Assembly: GCA_963704975.1 (NCBI GenBank) | Contig: CAVPIK010000002.1 | Location: forward strand, 62,001-126,000 | DNA: 64,000 nucleotides | Source of the DNA: JAGNDO01 sp963704975 | GTDB taxonomy: Bacteria; Chloroflexota; Anaerolineae; Caldilineales; Caldilineaceae | Direction: 5' to 3' | Shown here: piece after piece, positions 18,087-26,518 of the stretch | Position numbering within the stretch: position 1 is the first letter of the stretch | Layout: every line of letters starts with the position of its first letter | Made by a program: the position numbers and the translations under genes | The notes under the pieces: model-generated | Told to the model about the DNA's origin: nothing | The model's database searches: none | What the model saw: the letters and a program-made list of their open reading frames with translations, nothing else

Positions 18087-19021
18087 GTCAACCCTTGATG
18101 TGGTCGCCGCGGCCAAAGCTGCCGCCGCTGCCGCCGAACAGTGGGACACCAAGCAGATCACCAGCCTTTCCCGGTTGGTGGTGCGGCGCTTCCTGCGTCA
18201 TCGACTGGCCATCTTCTCGATGGTTGTGCTTTCCCTGATCATATTGAGCGCGGCCCTGGCCCCCCTCAGCCCCTATACGCCCACGGAGCAGTATCCCAAG
18301 AGCGGGCTTGCTGGCCCCCACGGCCCAACATTGGTTCGGCACGGATGATCTGGGCCGGGATGTCCTCACCCGGGTTCTCTACGGCGGACGCATCTCGTTG
18401 GTGGTGGGGCTGACGGCCACGTTCCTCTCCCTGTTGGTCGGGGTGAGCGTGGGCGCCCTGGCTGGCTATTTCGGCGGCTGGGTGGACAACATCCTCATGC
18501 GCATCACCGATGTCTTTCTGAGTCTGCCCAGCCTCTTCGTGCTGATCCTGATCAGCACCATGTTGCGGGATATGCCCAGCCTCAACCTGCGCAACAGCAC
18601 CCTGATCGTGATTATGGTGATCGCGGTTCTGTCGTGGATGTGGCCGGCCCGCCTGGTGCGGGGGGAGTTTCTCAGCCTGAAGGAGCAGGAATATGTGGTG
18701 GCGGCCCGCTCCGTGGGCGTGGGCGATTGGCGGATCATGCTGCGCCATGTCCTGCCCGGCACCCTGGGGCTGATCATCGTCCAGGCCACCCTCTCCGTGG
18801 CCTATGCCATCATCATCGAGTCGGGCCTGAGCTATTTGGGCTTTGGCATCCAGCCCCCCACGCCCAGTTGGGGCAACCTGCTCTCCACGGCCCAGGTCTA
18901 TGCCCTACGCGCCCCCTGGCTGATGATCTTCCCCGGCCTCATGATCTTTATCACTACCCTTTCGGTTAACCATATCGGCGACGGGCTTCGAGACGCTTTC
19001 GATCCCCGCGCCATCCGGTAA
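18079..19021 (+). CDS. Dpp/Opp-like peptide ABC transporter permease, DppC type (one frameshift)
   Basis: Second membrane subunit of the peptide importer, about 313 residues. Start ATG 18079 overlaps the DppB-type stop. The N-terminal cytoplasmic tail is alanine-rich (AAAKAAAAAAEQ); helix 1 is RLAIFSMVVLSLIILSAALAPL. Then QHWFGTDDLGRDVLTRVLYGGRISL, which is diagnostic of DppC, and the EAA loop EYVVAARSVGVGDWRIMLRHVLP. An extra T at 18308-18309 (GGGCTTGCTGG for GGGCTGCTGG) splits the frame. The C-terminus NHIGDGLRDAFDPRAIR is canonical. It works with the binding protein downstream. Confidence 0.9.
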
Positions 19022-19057
19022 CGCCTACTGTTTTTCATATCTCAAGGAGGAATACCC

Positions 19058-20797
19058 ATGTCCCAACGCAGAACGAGTATTTTGATCATCGGCCTGCTGG
19101 TGCTGATTTTGGCACTGGCAGGCTGCGCGCCCGTGGCCGCACCGACGGGCGGGGCCACCCCCGCCGACGCCCCCGCGGCTGCAGCACCGGCTGCATCCGA
19201 CAGCGGCGGACAGGTCGTGCTGATCATCCCCGAGGAACCGGCCACCCTCAACCAATACCTGGCCGTGGCCGCCATCGTGCGCCAGGTGGCGGACGCCACC
19301 ACCGCCGGGCTGACCACCGTGGACGAGAACGGCGACTTCCAGCCCATCTTGGCCGCGGAACTGCCCACCCTGGCCAACGGCGGCGTCTCCGAGGACTTCC
19401 TGACCATCACCTGGAAGCTGCGCCCGGACCTGAAGTGGTCCGACGGCGCGCCCCTCACCTCGGATGACATCAAGTTCACCTGGGAAGCCAACGCCAACCC
19501 GGACAGCGGGGCCGTCCTCGCCCTGGGCTTCGAGACCATCGACGCCATCGACACCCCGGATGCCCAGACCGCGGTCGTGCACTACAACACGGTCAACCAG
19601 GCCTATCTGATGCAGTTCGCCTTTGGCATCCTGCCCCGGCACGCCACGGGTGAACCGGCGGAGATGTCGACCTGGGACTGGAACCGCGCCCCGGTCACCG
19701 CCGGCCCCTTCGTGGTCAGCAACTGGGAATCGGGCAGCAGCATCACCATGGACCGCAACCCCAACTACTACCTGGAAGGCCAGCCCTATCTGGACCGCAT
19801 CATCTTCCAGGTCGTCCCCGATGCCAGCGCCCAGATGGCCATGATGATCCAAGGCGAAGGCCAGGTTCAGCTGTGGCCCGGCGCCGAGAAGGACATCTAC
19901 GACGCCCAGGCGGAAGGCATGGCCTCCTTGCAGGAGATCCCCGGCCCGTGGAACATGGCCTTGTTCTTCAACCTGAGCCAGCCCTTTGACAACGATCCCG
20001 GCCCCACGCCACCCCACCCCATCCTGGGTGATCTGCGGGTGCGTCAGGCCATCGCCCACGCCATCGATTACGACACCATCATCAATGATATCAACCGGGG
20101 CGTCTCTCCGGCCACCAGCCCCTTTGCCTATGGTTGGTATCGCTGTGACCTGCCCCGGGTCTACGATTTTGACGTGGCCGCCGCCAACCAGCTTCTGGAC
20201 GAAGCCGGCTGGGTGATGGGCGATGACGGCATTCGTGTGGCCCAGGGGGCCATGTATGCCCCGGACGGCACCCGTCTCACCCTGCAAATGGAAGGCTATA
20301 CCAACTTCCAAGAGCTGCAAAAGCTGGAAGAGGCCATCGTCGAGATGATGAAGGTGGTGGGCGCTGAGTTCACCATCCAGAACGACGACTTCTCCATCAT
20401 CTTTGGCTCCTATGCCGACGGCTCCCCCCGCAAGGTGGGCAACTTCGACATGCTGATCTACGATTCCCGCCTGGATGTGGAACCCCACGCCACCATCGCC
20501 AACTCCTTCCTCTCCACGGCCTATCCGTCCGAGGAGAATCCGGCTGGGGCCAACAGCTCCCGCTGGGTGAACGCCGAGGCGGATGCGGCCATCGAAGCCG
20601 CTGGCGCCACGGTGGACGTGGCCGCCCGCAAGGCCGCCTACTGCGACCTGGGCAAGCTGATCGCCACAGACCTGCCCCGTATCCATCTCTACCTGTTCAC
20701 CGAAGGCTACGGCGCGGCGGACCAGTTGAGCGGCTACACGGTCAACATGTGGGGCAGCCTCTCTTGGGACGTGCAAAACTGGAAAATGAGTAAGTAA
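19058..20797 (+). CDS. peptide ABC transporter substrate-binding lipoprotein
   Basis: Intact 579-residue SBP_bac_5-type protein. Start ATG 19058 behind AAGGAGGAATACCC. Lipoprotein signal with lipobox LALAGC, cysteine at residue 23, followed by a proline/alanine linker. Domain marks: PTLANGGVSEDFLTITWKLRPDLKWSDGAPLTSDDIKFTWE, the peptide-binding GPFVV...NPNYYLEG block, and DLRVRQAIAHAIDYDTI. It should capture oligopeptides or a related ligand outside the cytoplasm and deliver it to the two permeases 5' of it. The order permease-permease-binding protein is unusual for Dpp operons, which more often start with the binding protein. The stop is followed at once by the palindrome at 20801. Confidence 0.92.
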   Translation: MSQRRTSILIIGLLVLILALAGCAPVAAPTGGATPADAPAAAAPAASDSGGQVVLIIPEEPATLNQYLAVAAIVRQVADATTAGLTTVDENGDFQPILAAELPTLANGGVSEDFLTITWKLRPDLKWSDGAPLTSDDIKFTWEANANPDSGAVLALGFETIDAIDTPDAQTAVVHYNTVNQAYLMQFAFGILPRHATGEPAEMSTWDWNRAPVTAGPFVVSNWESGSSITMDRNPNYYLEGQPYLDRIIFQVVPDASAQMAMMIQGEGQVQLWPGAEKDIYDAQAEGMASLQEIPGPWNMALFFNLSQPFDNDPGPTPPHPILGDLRVRQAIAHAIDYDTIINDINRGVSPATSPFAYGWYRCDLPRVYDFDVAAANQLLDEAGWVMGDDGIRVAQGAMYAPDGTRLTLQMEGYTNFQELQKLEEAIVEMMKVVGAEFTIQNDDFSIIFGSYADGSPRKVGNFDMLIYDSRLDVEPHATIANSFLSTAYPSEENPAGANSSRWVNAEADAAIEAAGATVDVAARKAAYCDLGKLIATDLPRIHLYLFTEGYGAADQLSGYTVNMWGSLSWDVQNWKMSK

Positions 20798-20800
20798 ATG

Positions 20801-20866
20801 TGTTACGTGTTGCGTGTTACGTGGGGAATGGAAACAGCCACCTCACGTAACACGCAACACGCAACA
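20801..20866. repeat. palindrome built from GTGTTRCGTG units
   Basis: 23-base arms (20801-20823 and 20844-20866) with a single mismatch and a 20-base loop. Each arm is a tandem of TGTTACG/TGTTGCG units. It lies between the binding-protein stop (20797) and the amidohydrolase start (20883), and shares its repeat unit with 12509-12598. Confidence 0.8.
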
Positions 20867-20882
20867 GACCTCCGAGGACACC

Positions 20883-22502
20883 ATGACCCAACCCGCAACC
20901 CTCCTAATCACAAATGCCAAAGTCTATACGGTGGATGAAGCACAACCTTGGGCCGAGGCTGTAGCTGTTCGCGACAATCGGATCGTTTTTGTGGGCGACC
21001 GGGGGGGCGCGGCGGCCTTTCGTGGTCCCAACACCCGGGTCATCGACGGGGCCGGGCGCACCCTGATCCCCGGCATCATCGACAGCCACTATCACCTGCT
21101 CTGGGGTTCCCTGGGGCTGGAAGCCATCCGCCTGGGCCAGGCCTACACGCCCGAGGCCGTGACCGAGAATATCCTGGCCTTTGCCGCCGCCCATCCCGAC
21201 CGGGAATGGCTGGTGGGCCGGGGCTTTTTGTACACGGTCCAACCGGACGGCAAACCCCTGGACCGCCACTTTCTGGACAAGTTGGTCCCGGATCGCCCCC
21301 TCTATATCGTGGCCTTTGACGGCCACACGGCCTGGGGCAACACCGAGGCCCTGCGCCGGGGCAACCTGCTCCACGGCGGCGAAACCGGCCCCAACAGCGA
21401 GATCGTCATGGACCCGGAGACCGGGCTGGCCACGGGCGAACTCCGGGAACCCCCGGCCTTCAAGGGCATCCGGGATCTGCTCCCCGTGCCCACCACCGCG
21501 GACAAACGGGCCGCCCTCCACAAGGGCATGGCCGAAGCCGCCAGCCTGGGCGTCACCAGCGTCCACAACATGGACGGGGACGAAGAGCAGATCCAGCTCT
21601 ACGCCGCCATGGAAGACATGGGCGAGATGACCCTGCGGGTCTACGTGCCCTACAGCGTCACGCCGGAGACGCCCATCGAGGCCCTGGCCGAGGCCGTGGA
21701 CTGGCGCAGCCGCTATCAGAGCAACTATGTGCGCAGCAGTTGTATCAAACTGTTCATGGACGGCGTGGTGGAGTCCTATACCGCCCTCTTGGTGGACGAC
21801 TACGCCGGCATGCCGGGAAACAAGGGCAGCGCCAACTTCTCGGCGGAGCATTTCAACCGCATCGCCCTGGAAGCCGACCGCCTGGGCCTGCAGGTCACGG
21901 TCCACGCCGTGGGGGATGGGGCCGTGCGCCGCACCCTGGACGGCTTCGCCCTGGCCCAGGAAGTCAACGGCGTGCGGGACAGCCGTCACCGGGTGGAGCA
22001 TATCGAACTTCTGCACCCGGACGACCTGCCCCGCTTTGCCGAGTTGGGGGTGATCGCCTCCATGCAGCCCCTGCACTCCCCCCTTGAAGTGGACGAAACC
22101 GATGTGTGGCCCAACCGCTTGACCCAGGACAGTTGGGGCCGCAGCTTCCCCTGGCGCACCCTGCGGGACGCCGGTGCCATCTTGGCCTTCGGCAGCGACT
22201 GGCCCGTGGTCAGCGAGGACCCCATGCTGGGCATCCACGCCGCCCTCAACCGCCACCCCTGGCTCCCCGGCCAGCCGGACGAGTCCCAAACCTTGGAAGA
22301 GACCATCGCCGGCTACACCAAAGACGCCGCCTACACCGAATTCCAAGAGCACGAAAAGGGCATGATCCGCACGGGCTACCTGGCGGATCTGGTCCTGCTC
22401 TCCGACGATCTCTTCGCCGCCCCGGTGGAGACCATCCACGAAGTGCGCCCGGTCCTCACCGTGTGCGACGGGCGGGTTGTGTTTGAGGCGGACGGCGAAT
22501 AA
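20883..22502 (+). CDS. amidohydrolase, YtcJ-like (amidohydrolase 3 family)
   Basis: Intact 539-residue metal-dependent hydrolase. Start ATG 20883 (MTQPATLLITNAKVYTVD) behind CGAGGAC. The N-terminal beta-sandwich is followed by GRTLIPGIIDSHYHLLWG with the first metal-binding HxH, then FDGHTAWGNTEALRRG, ETGLATGELREPPAF, SCIKLFMDGVVESYTALL, VTVHAVGDGAVRRTLD, HRVEHIELLHPDD and FGSDWPVV with the final metal aspartate. The C-terminus closes the sandwich (LVLLSDDLF). YtcJ-like enzymes hydrolyse amides, formamides or cyclic ureides; the substrate here is unknown. It is the last gene of the Dpp-like cluster, so it may act on the imported compound. Confidence 0.9.
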   Translation: MTQPATLLITNAKVYTVDEAQPWAEAVAVRDNRIVFVGDRGGAAAFRGPNTRVIDGAGRTLIPGIIDSHYHLLWGSLGLEAIRLGQAYTPEAVTENILAFAAAHPDREWLVGRGFLYTVQPDGKPLDRHFLDKLVPDRPLYIVAFDGHTAWGNTEALRRGNLLHGGETGPNSEIVMDPETGLATGELREPPAFKGIRDLLPVPTTADKRAALHKGMAEAASLGVTSVHNMDGDEEQIQLYAAMEDMGEMTLRVYVPYSVTPETPIEALAEAVDWRSRYQSNYVRSSCIKLFMDGVVESYTALLVDDYAGMPGNKGSANFSAEHFNRIALEADRLGLQVTVHAVGDGAVRRTLDGFALAQEVNGVRDSRHRVEHIELLHPDDLPRFAELGVIASMQPLHSPLEVDETDVWPNRLTQDSWGRSFPWRTLRDAGAILAFGSDWPVVSEDPMLGIHAALNRHPWLPGQPDESQTLEETIAGYTKDAAYTEFQEHEKGMIRTGYLADLVLLSDDLFAAPVETIHEVRPVLTVCDGRVVFEADGE

Positions 22503-22514
22503 ACCGCAAAAATT

Positions 22515-23860
22515 TCATGCAACAAAAAGTCCGGACACGATATCGTGTCCGGACTTTTTGTTTGCATTGCTCGCTCCCACGCTCCGCGTGGGAGCGCAAA
22601 CGGGCGCTCTGCGCCCAGGGACGCCGGAGCGTCCCCCGGCATTCCCACGCGGAGCGTGGGAACGAGTTACGAGTAGCATCTCGGTCGTCGTGATCTCCGT
22701 GGACGCGCCCCGGTCGGCCAGTTCGGCGAAGAAGCGTTTGTAGTCCACGGCCACCTCTGGGGGGAGGACGCCGGTCTTCTCGACTTCACCCGCGGCCAGC
22801 CAGACGGCCAGGATGGCGGGCGGGGCCGCCACCAGCAACGTGCTGCCGCTGACGCCCCATTCGGGCTTGCGGGCGGCGGTGGTGTCGATGCGCAGTTGCA
22901 CGGGACGTCCGTCAATCGTGCCGTCGGCCACCGTGGCGATGTCCTTGAAGCCGGGGTTCTCCGGGTCCGGGGCCACCGGGTTTTCTTTGACATAGCGGTC
23001 CAGCACGGGCAGCACGACCTCACGGGGGGCCACCTGTCGCCCGTCCCGCAGGGTGATGGGCTCTCGGCTGGCCAGCCCCAACTCGGCCAGGAATTGCAGC
23101 TTGCGCAGGGCCGGTTCGGAATAGCCGAAGAAGCTGATCTTGAAGAAGCAGGATTTCAGCCCCTTGTCGCCAAAGACCAAAGGCAGGGTCGCCACCTCGC
23201 TGTGCAGGCTCAGGTGGGTCTTCTCCCAGCCGATGGGCGATTTGAAGAGGAACATCTCCTCGCCGCTGACCGGGGCCACGGCCTTGAACTCGCCGCCTTC
23301 AAAGATCATGGGCGGCTCGCTGATCTCGTCCAGAATGGTGTTGATGCTGTAGGCCCAGTTGAGCTTGTCCCCCGTGCGGTCCTTGGTGGCCCCGTTGTAG
23401 ATGTGCAGGGTCTCCATGGTCTCCAGGCGGTCGGCCAGGGCCGCGGCCTGCACGTTGGCGATGCCGGGGCAGGATCCCAGCCCCAGGATGGCGGTGAGGC
23501 CGGCGGCTTGGAAGCGCTCGTGCAGTTCAAGCTGTTTGCGGGTGGTGTGGAAGAGGCCGCCCAGGTCCACATAGTGGGTGCCGCTGGCCAGGGCCGCTTC
23601 CATCACGGCCAGGTTGAAGTAGTATTGGACCGCGTTGATCACGCAGCCGCTGTCGGCCAGTTGGGCGCTGAGGGCAGCGGTGTCGGTGACGTCCGTGCGC
23701 TCCACGTGACCTTGGACGACCCCAGGCCATCGGCCACAGCCTGGGCCGCGGCCACATCCAGATCCGCCAAGACCACTTGGGTGACCCGGGGATTCTCAAC
23801 CAGATCTCGGGCGATCACCCGGCCAATAATGCCGCCGCCGCCCAGTAGGGTGATTTTCAT
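22515..23860 (-). CDS. saccharopine dehydrogenase family protein, lysine 6-dehydrogenase-like (frameshift; 3' end overrun by repeats)
   Basis: NAD(P)-dependent oxidoreductase. Start ATG 23860 (MKITLLGGGGIIGRVIARDLVENP) gives the Rossmann fold. After a one-base loss near 23705 the chain continues NAVQYYFNLAVMEAAL, THYVDLGGLFHTTRKQLELHERFQAAG, LGLGSCPGIANVQAAALADRL, which is the pattern of the lysine 6-dehydrogenase/saccharopine reductase group. The conserved chain ends near STEITTTEML. The frame then runs about 45 codons through the hairpin elements at 22573-22663 and the palindrome at 22524-22561 before stopping at 22515, so the tail is encoded by repeats. If it is a lysine 6-dehydrogenase it would make allysine, a substrate the nearby aldehyde dehydrogenase could oxidise (inference). 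Confidence 0.8.
22524..22561. terminator. bidirectional terminator, perfect 38-base palindrome
   Basis: CAAAAAGTCCGGACACGAT and its exact complement with no loop bases, flanked by A-run and T-run, so it can terminate in both directions. It lies between the convergent amidohydrolase and saccharopine-dehydrogenase-like genes, and is read through in the latter's frame. Confidence 0.88.
22573..22663. repeat. composite of four small hairpins
   Basis: Four adjacent hairpins: 22573-22597 (CGCTCCCACG arm), 22603-22618 (GGGCGC arm), 22619-22636 (GGGACGC arm) and 22643-22663 (TTCCCACGC arm). The first and last share the CCCACGC/GCGTGGG arm and face each other, so the whole unit can also fold as one large palindrome. 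It lies inside the frame of the saccharopine-dehydrogenase-like gene. Confidence 0.85.
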
Positions 23861-23871
23861 GATTTCTCCTC

Positions 23872-23982
23872 TTTGGATTTTGGATTGGTGATTTTGGATT
23901 TTGGATTGAGTGGACCGGGGGAGGGAGGCTGTACCAACAATCTCCCATCACCCGATCCAAAATCACCAATCCAAAATCCAAA
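23872..23982. repeat. palindrome with 28-base perfect arms
   Basis: Arms 23872-23899 and 23955-23982, made of GGATTTT units, with a 55-base loop. It occupies almost all of the gap between the aminotransferase stop (23987) and the start of the downstream dehydrogenase gene (23860), where it would fold in the mRNA leader. Confidence 0.88.
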
Positions 23983-23986
23983 ATTC

Positions 23987-25348
23987 CTACGCCGCCATTG
24001 CCATCGCAGGCATGGAAACCTTGGCCCGGTGGCCGGTGATCTCCTTGACGCCGTCCTCGAAGACCGTGAGGGTCTCGGCGATGTCTTGTTTGGTGTGGCT
24101 GTAGGACATGAACCAAGGCTCCCGGCCATCCGTGTCGGGCATGATGCCGTGCTGGATCATGAACCAGGCGATGCGGTTGTAGGTCTTGGTGTCCGAGGTC
24201 AAGAACTCCCGGATGTCCTGGGGCATGGTGTCCCGGCCCAGCATCATGCTGAAGATGGAGGGGATACCCGTCACCACATGGGGGACGCCGTAGCGCTCCA
24301 GGATCTCGTCAAAGCCATCCATCAACTCCCGGCCCCGCTGGTTGATGGTCTCGAAGACCGGCTCTTCCTCCATGATGCGCAGGGTGGCTTCCGCCGCGGC
24401 CACCGCGGTGACATTGCCCACGTACGTGCCCCCGTGCAGCACCATCCCCGGCTTGACCACGGACATCACCTCGTCGGTGCCGGCGATGGCGGCGATGGGA
24501 AAGCCATTGCCCAGGGCCTTGGCATAGGCGGCCAGATCCGCCTTCACGCCAAAGTACTCCTGCGCCCCCCCTTTGGCCACCCGGAATCCCGTCTTCACTT
24601 CGTCAAAAATCAGCACGATGCCATACTGATCGCACAGTTCGCGCATGGCCTGGAGCCAGCCCTTTTGGGGCAAAATGCCAGCGGCATTGCCCAGCAGGGG
24701 TTCGACCATAATGGCGGCGATATTCTCCCCGTACTCCTCCAAGGCCTCTTCCATCTTCTCAAGATCGTTGTAGGGCAGCATGATCACATAGTCTTCCATG
24801 CCGTTGGGGATGCCCGCGCCGGTGCGCACTTTGCGGGGATGCTCCCGGGTGCCCATCATGCTCAGGGAGGCGCCGGCTGTGTTGAACATCACATAGTCGT
24901 GCATGCCGTGGTATTGGCCTTCAAATTTGACGAAGAGATCTCGGCCCGTGTAGCCCCGGGCGATGCGCAGGGCGTGCATGGTGGCCTCGGTGCCCGTGTT
25001 GGACAGGCGCACCTTGTCCATGCCGGTCATGCGGCAGATGCGCTCGGCCACCTTGACTTCCCAGGTGTTGGAGAGGGCAAAGACCGTGCCGTCCTGGATG
25101 GCCTCGGCCACCTGGCGGGTCACTTCCGGGTAGGCGTGGCCCAAAATGACCGGGCCAAAGCCCAGGCGATAGTCCACATAGCGGTTGCCATCCACATCCC
25201 AAATGTGGGAGCCGGAGGCCCGCTGGACCACCACGCTGTCCTCCTCGCCCCAATAGCGGAAGTTGGAATTGACGCCGTAGGGGATCACCTGGAGGGCGCG
25301 CTGCATGTAGGCTTGGCTGTTGGTTCGATTACTCGTGTCGCGAATCAT
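23987..25348 (-). CDS. class III aminotransferase, glutamate-1-semialdehyde aminomutase-like
   Basis: Intact 453-residue PLP enzyme. Start ATG 25348 (MIRDTSNRTNSQAYMQRALQ) after AGGAGAAAGTATT. Motifs: DVDGNRYVDYRLGFGPVILGHAYPEV, the phosphate site SNTGTEATMHALRIAR, FEGQYHGMHDY, cofactor-aspartate block IVLIFDEVKTGFRVAKGG, and the Schiff-base lysine in YAKALGNGFPIAAIAG. It belongs to the GSA-aminomutase-like branch of class III, but it lacks haem-gene neighbours and sits with amino-acid catabolic genes. I therefore read it as a catabolic transaminase or aminomutase rather than HemL. It is followed by the saccharopine-dehydrogenase-like gene on the same strand and preceded by the Lrp-type regulator gene. 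Confidence 0.9.
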   Translation of the reverse strand: MIRDTSNRTNSQAYMQRALQVIPYGVNSNFRYWGEEDSVVVQRASGSHIWDVDGNRYVDYRLGFGPVILGHAYPEVTRQVAEAIQDGTVFALSNTWEVKVAERICRMTGMDKVRLSNTGTEATMHALRIARGYTGRDLFVKFEGQYHGMHDYVMFNTAGASLSMMGTREHPRKVRTGAGIPNGMEDYVIMLPYNDLEKMEEALEEYGENIAAIMVEPLLGNAAGILPQKGWLQAMRELCDQYGIVLIFDEVKTGFRVAKGGAQEYFGVKADLAAYAKALGNGFPIAAIAGTDEVMSVVKPGMVLHGGTYVGNVTAVAAAEATLRIMEEEPVFETINQRGRELMDGFDEILERYGVPHVVTGIPSIFSMMLGRDTMPQDIREFLTSDTKTYNRIAWFMIQHGIMPDTDGREPWFMSYSHTKQDIAETLTVFEDGVKEITGHRAKVSMPAMAMAA

Positions 25349-25626
25349 AAATACTTTCTCCTGAAAAGGAACAACAAAATTGAGCGGGATTTGTGCGGTG
25401 TCGAATCGACATCAATACGCTCTTGGCTTGGGTCGGCAGGGGCCGACAACTATCACCTCCCTTGGGTTGGGGTACTGGGAACGGACCAAAATGGGCGCGA
25501 CGCGTAAAGAAACTCCGCCCTGAATTGAAGGGCCGAGTTATCGGAGATTTGGTTGGAAAAAAGCGAAGAGTTAGAAGTTTGGTTGGGGGAGTGGGGGCGA
25601 CAACCGGCCGGTCGCCGGGTGGTCAG

Positions 25627-26154
25627 TCACGTGTCAACAAAATCGGTTTCGGACACCGCTTTGTTGAGGTCAGGACTTTCTGGCGCTTCCCACGTATAAA
25701 TTTCCTTGACAATGTCCAGGTAGATAAAGGCTTCGGTGTCCCGCACCCCTTCGACGCTGTTCAGCTTTTCGGTCAAGAATTCCAGCAAATGTGTATTGTC
25801 GTAACAGGTCACTTCAACGAGGATGTCATAGGTGGACGAGGTGATCACCAGATAGATCACCTCGTCAAAGGCGGCAATCTGGCGGGCGATCTCCTTGAGC
25901 CGCTGGCCGTCGGCCTTGACCCCGATCAGGGCCATGGTGTGATAGCCGATCTTGAGGGGGTTGGTGACGGCCACAAATTGCAGCACGCCATTGTCGGTCA
26001 AGCGCTGGGTGCGCTGGCGCACCATGCCCGCCGAGACCCCCAACTGTTCGGCCACGCGGGAAAAAGGCACCCGGCCATCATCCTTCAACAGCTTGAGGAT
26101 GGCCCGATCTGCATCGTCCAAAGAAATAGAGGGAACGTTCTTTTTGATGGTCAT
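25627..26154 (-). CDS. Lrp/AsnC-family transcriptional regulator
   Basis: 175 residues. The N-terminal helix-turn-helix spans about 12-60 (LDDADRAILKLLKDDGRVPFSRVAEQLGVSAGMVRQRTQRL), and the C-terminal RAM ligand domain about 70-150 (VITSSTYDILVEVTCYDNTHLLEFL). Start ATG 26154 (MTIKKNVPSISL). Lrp/AsnC proteins sense amino acids and control their catabolism or transport; here the gene lies directly upstream of the aminotransferase and dehydrogenase genes on the same strand and is their most probable regulator. A short palindrome lies 24 bases upstream of its start. The 278-base gap to the aminotransferase holds no gene and should contain that operon's promoter. Confidence 0.92.
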   Translation of the reverse strand: MTIKKNVPSISLDDADRAILKLLKDDGRVPFSRVAEQLGVSAGMVRQRTQRLTDNGVLQFVAVTNPLKIGYHTMALIGVKADGQRLKEIARQIAAFDEVIYLVITSSTYDILVEVTCYDNTHLLEFLTEKLNSVEGVRDTEAFIYLDIVKEIYTWEAPESPDLNKAVSETDFVDT

Positions 26155-26178
26155 GGGTAGCGTCTACGGACTGAAAAA

Positions 26179-26194
26179 ACCGGAAACTTCCGGT
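26179..26194. promoter_or_regulatory. putative operator of the Lrp-type gene
   Basis: ACCGGAA-ACTTCCGGT: perfect inverted repeat in the short leader upstream of the Lrp/AsnC start codon. Lrp-type genes are often autoregulated; this is the best symmetric candidate site here. Confidence 0.4.
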
Positions 26195-26328
26195 CTGCGC
26201 ACGAATGTAGCCATCCTACCACATAAACAGCACCAAAGTCAATAGATTTTTCACGAATACGCATAAACTTGGTTAATTTATCCTAAATCCGCATTTGTGC
26301 CAAAAATCACAAAGGTTTATTTTCAGTA

Positions 26329-26427
26329 GAGGAGTTCGCACCCCCTGGTGCGAACGGCCATGCCAACGGATCTGCATTTTGCCCACTCGTCGGTCAACCC
26401 GTTCGCACCAGGGGGTGCGAACTCCTC
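26329..26427. repeat. palindrome with 29-base perfect arms, each arm itself a hairpin
   Basis: Arms 26329-26357 and 26399-26427 match exactly. Each arm contains its own hairpin TTCGCACC-CCCT-GGTGCGAA, so the DNA can fold as one long stem or as two small ones. Loop of 41 bases. No protein is encoded. Confidence 0.9.
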
Positions 26428-26433
26428 AAGTCG

Positions 26434-26483
26434 AAACGTAAAAGCTCCCCGGACAGAATTCTGTCCGGGGAGCTTTTACGTTT
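26434..26483. terminator. terminator palindrome, 50 bases
   Basis: Perfect palindrome (arm AAACGTAAAAGCTCCCCGGA plus five bases) with flanking A and T runs. It serves the DUF4013 gene, whose stop is at 26519 on the minus strand, and can work in both directions. Confidence 0.85.
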
Positions 26484-26518
26484 TTAGATTCGATTGGGAT
26501 CAACCCAAGCCGGGCCGA

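Larger units (their letters stand above)
26155..26518. other. intergenic region between the Lrp gene and the DUF4013 gene
   Basis: Contains no gene. In order it holds the putative Lrp site (26179-26194), an AT-rich stretch likely to carry the Lrp promoter, a 29-base-arm palindrome (26329-26427) and a 50-base terminator palindrome (26434-26483). Confidence 0.6.

Noticed and set aside
16278..18310. Programmed ribosomal frameshifting at the GGGCTTGC sites
   Set aside because: The same type of break occurs in many unrelated genes without slippery heptamers or downstream pseudoknots; an assembly error is the simpler reading.
23987..25348. Assignment of the aminotransferase as HemL (glutamate-1-semialdehyde aminomutase)
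   Set aside because: The fold is HemL-like, but the neighbours are amino-acid catabolic genes and an Lrp regulator, with no haem or chlorophyll gene nearby.
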